Part shown: one piece after another, positions 5,218 to 6,292 of the stretch
How positions within the stretch are numbered: the first letter of the stretch is position 1
Layout: each line of letters starts with the position of its first letter
Assembly (NCBI GenBank): GCA_002763085.1
Contig: PFCY01000061.1
Location: forward strand, 1-6,292
Length of the DNA: 6,292 nt
Reading direction: 5' to 3'
Source: Candidatus Pacearchaeota archaeon CG10_big_fil_rev_8_21_14_0_10_32_14
GTDB taxonomy: Archaea; Nanobdellota; Nanobdellia; Pacearchaeales; GW2011-AR1
Translations under genes and position numbers: made by a program
The notes under the pieces: model-generated
Told to the model about the DNA's origin: nothing
Databases searched by the model: none
Seen by the model: the letters and a program-made list of their open reading frames with translations, nothing else

Positions 5218-5574
5218 TTAATTTCTTGCTAAGCTAAATACATTCTTAACTGCAACAACAATAGTTGCTGGAGTGAATAAAGCAAGTAGTGCACCTAAGA
5301 TATCACCTAAGAATTTGATGTCTCCAAGTGAACTTCCACCAAGTGAACTTGCAATTACAAGTACAGCTCCAGATAAAAGGAACGGTGCAGATTCTTCTCC
5401 AGATACATTAACAAATCCGATGATTAATCCAATGACTACAAGAGCAATTGTAAAACCGGTACTTAGTTCAACACCGATCAAAGGCAATAAACCAAACAAA
5501 ACCGCGATGATAACTCCTGCAAGAAACGCATAACTAGCTATCTTCTTTACACCACCCTCATCTTTTTTCGCCAT
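5218..5574 (-). CDS. Small four-helix membrane protein, probably highly expressed
   Basis: The protein has 118 residues, starting MAKKDEGGVKKIASYAF, with about four hydrophobic helices (12-34, 39-58, 62-80, 88-110) rich in Gly, Ala, Val, Leu and Ile, and a basic tail (VKNVFSLARN). The positive ends suggest both termini are cytoplasmic. I recognise no named family; it has the look of a conserved hypothetical membrane protein of small-genome archaea. Its codon use and composition are less AT-biased than its neighbours. It alone has a textbook Shine-Dalgarno sequence (AAGGAGGT, eight bases before the ATG) and a strong T-run terminator, both consistent with an abundant product expressed as a single gene. 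Near-repeats in the DNA correspond to the SSLG-type motif in the third loop. A long opposite-strand frame here is a shadow. Confidence 0.8.
   Translation of the reverse strand: MAKKDEGGVKKIASYAFLAGVIIAVLFGLLPLIGVELSTGFTIALVVIGLIIGFVNVSGEESAPFLLSGAVLVIASSLGGSSLGDIKFLGDILGALLALFTPATIVVAVKNVFSLARN
5324..5350. repeat. 12-bp direct repeat, 15-bp period, inside the membrane protein gene
   Basis: CCAAGTGAACTT occurs at 5324-5335 and again at 5339-5350. It encodes the repeated Ser-Ser-Leu-Gly element of the loop SSLGGSSLGD. A similar short repeat, CACCTAAGA, lies at 5292-5300 and 5304-5312. These look like slippage-type duplications within the coding sequence, in frame. Confidence 0.7.
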
Positions 5575-5582
5575 TTTACATA

Positions 5583-5590
5583 ACCTCCTT
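5583..5590 (-). promoter_or_regulatory. Strong Shine-Dalgarno sequence AAGGAGGT
   Basis: This lies eight nucleotides before ATG 5574 and is the only strong, well-spaced ribosome-binding site in the window. It fixes the start of the membrane protein and implies a leadered, efficiently translated mRNA, unlike the mostly leaderless neighbours. Confidence 0.8.
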
Positions 5591-5626
5591 TTAACACTAT
5601 TAAGTTAATAATTAAAGTATTTTAGA

Positions 5627-5637
5627 CTTTTTAAAGG
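5627..5637 (-). promoter_or_regulatory. Possible TATA box for the four-helix membrane protein
   Basis: The minus strand reads CCTTTAAAAAG about 58 nt before the ATG, predicting transcription from near 5606 and a leader of about 30 nt that contains the Shine-Dalgarno sequence. The match to the archaeal consensus is moderate. Confidence 0.35.
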
Positions 5638-5698
5638 TTACTTATAATCATGACTATGGATTTGTGAAAATAATACATAAAAATTCAAACAGATATTA

Positions 5699-5708
5699 TT
5701 TTAAATAG
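5699..5708 (+). promoter_or_regulatory. TATA-like box before the broken TIM-barrel gene
   Basis: TTTTAAATAG lies about 23 nt before ATG 5726, which has no ribosome-binding site, so the gene was probably transcribed as a leaderless mRNA. This is a weak call in AT-rich DNA. Confidence 0.3.
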
Positions 5709-5725
5709 AATTTCCATAAAAAACT

Positions 5726-6292
5726 ATGTTACCACTTATAAAATTAGGGGACTATGATATTTCAAGATTAATCGTTGGCGGAAATCCTATTAGTGGCTTC
5801 TCTCACATCTCTCCCGAAGTTGATAAAGAGATGATTGATTATTATTCAACCACAAATATAAAAAAATTATTGAAGGAATGTGAAGAAAACGGAATAAACA
5901 CAATTCAAGCCCGCGGAGATAGACACATCATGCGTGTTCTTAATGAATATTAAAATGAAGGTGGAAAAATTCAGTGGATCGCACAAAACGCATCTGAGCT
6001 TGCTGACTTAAAAACAAATGTAAAACAAATAGCAAGTTCTGGAGCAATTGCAATTTTTTATCATGGAACTCAAGTTGATAATTTATGGAACGAGATTGGC
6101 GGTATTGATAAAATAAAAGATAATCTTAAAGTGATGAGAGATTCGGGTTTAGTTGTCGGACTAGGATCACATAGACCTTCAGTAATTCAGTACGCAAACG
6201 ATCACCAATGGGACGTTGATTTTTTTATGACATCATGGTACAACTTAGAGCCTATCTCTATAGGCAATAATTTTTAGAAAAAATTTTGAAAA
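5726..6292 (+). pseudogene. Broken TIM-barrel-like (aldo/keto-reductase-like) protein, runs off the right edge
   Basis: The frame starts MLPLIKLGDYDISRLIVGGN and carries GNPISGFSHISPE and GINTIQARGDRHIMRVL, then meets TAA at 5951-5953. The same frame continues at once with NEGGKIQWIAQNASEL, GAIAIFYHGTQVD, VVGLGSHRPSVIQYA and WDVDFFMTSWYNLE, until TAG 6275-6277. The two pieces together match one known type of protein of about 300 residues, often called hypothetical or aldo/keto-reductase-like, in which 'GGxIQWIAQ' directly follows the helix that here ends RVLNEY. The stop therefore replaces one residue, for example CAA or AAA changed to TAA. Removing one T from the T5 run 6271-6275 would give NNFRKNFE, so a frameshift is likely there too. 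The substrate is unknown. The N-terminal 75-residue piece alone is unlikely to work. Sequencing error is a possible alternative. Confidence 0.75.

Noticed and set aside
5273..5533. Plus-strand Pro/Ser/Thr-rich frame opposite the four-helix protein
   Set aside because: Its composition is the mirror of hydrophobic codons on the other strand, and the minus gene has a strong ribosome-binding site and terminator.
5581..5640. Anti-Shine-Dalgarno switch formed by TAACCT/AGGTTA ahead of the membrane protein
   Set aside because: The upstream arm overlaps the likely TATA box and would lie before the transcription start, so it would not be in the mRNA.
5951..5953. Recoding of the TAA stop as a sense codon
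   Set aside because: Other genes here end normally at TAA, pyrrolysine uses TAG rather than TAA, and no recoding element is visible.
1..6292. CRISPR array or defence island
   Set aside because: No regularly spaced repeats and no cas, restriction or toxin-antitoxin genes were seen.

Overview
The window is strongly AT-rich and looks archaeal, most likely a DPANN-type lineage such as Woesearchaeota or Nanoarchaeota. That placement is inferred from style and protein flavour, not from a marker gene. The archaeal signs are TATA-like boxes about 25 nt upstream of start codons with no Shine-Dalgarno sequence (leaderless genes), oligo-T terminators, tiny intergenic gaps and very short genes.

Left end (1-740): the last codons of an IS1595/ISXO2-type transposase run in from the left edge. 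They abut a permease (COG0701/YraQ-like) that has lost its N-terminal half, so the insertion sequence appears to have broken it. A gene-free stretch of about 180 bp with small hairpins follows.

Minus-strand block (741-3084): a MerT-like three-helix membrane protein with a Cys-Cys pair overlaps, by ATGA, a membrane-anchored MsrA-MsrB fusion that repairs oxidised methionine outside the cytoplasm. Next come a small membrane-anchored protein with a two-cysteine domain, with a possible 33-residue ORF overlapping its end, and a stand-alone MGMT-type domain with an altered active-site motif (PCYKV).

Plus-strand pair (3133-5193): a complete PaaK/CapK-type adenylate-forming enzyme is followed 30 bp later by a reduced pyruvate kinase homologue. 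The latter consists only of the TIM barrel: the lid (B) domain and the C-terminal domain are absent, yet the PEP/Mg-binding residues are kept. This pair is the most unusual thing here and could be an undescribed two-enzyme pathway. The first gene shares a central, symmetric promoter with the divergent MGMT gene.

Right end (5191-6292): a small four-helix membrane protein on the minus strand has the only strong ribosome-binding site in the window and a T-rich terminator, which suggests high expression. The final plus-strand gene, a TIM-barrel-like or aldo/keto-reductase-like protein, is broken by an in-frame TAA and probably by a frameshift in a T run near the edge.

Two of the genes are therefore decayed, and the left end shows past transposition.
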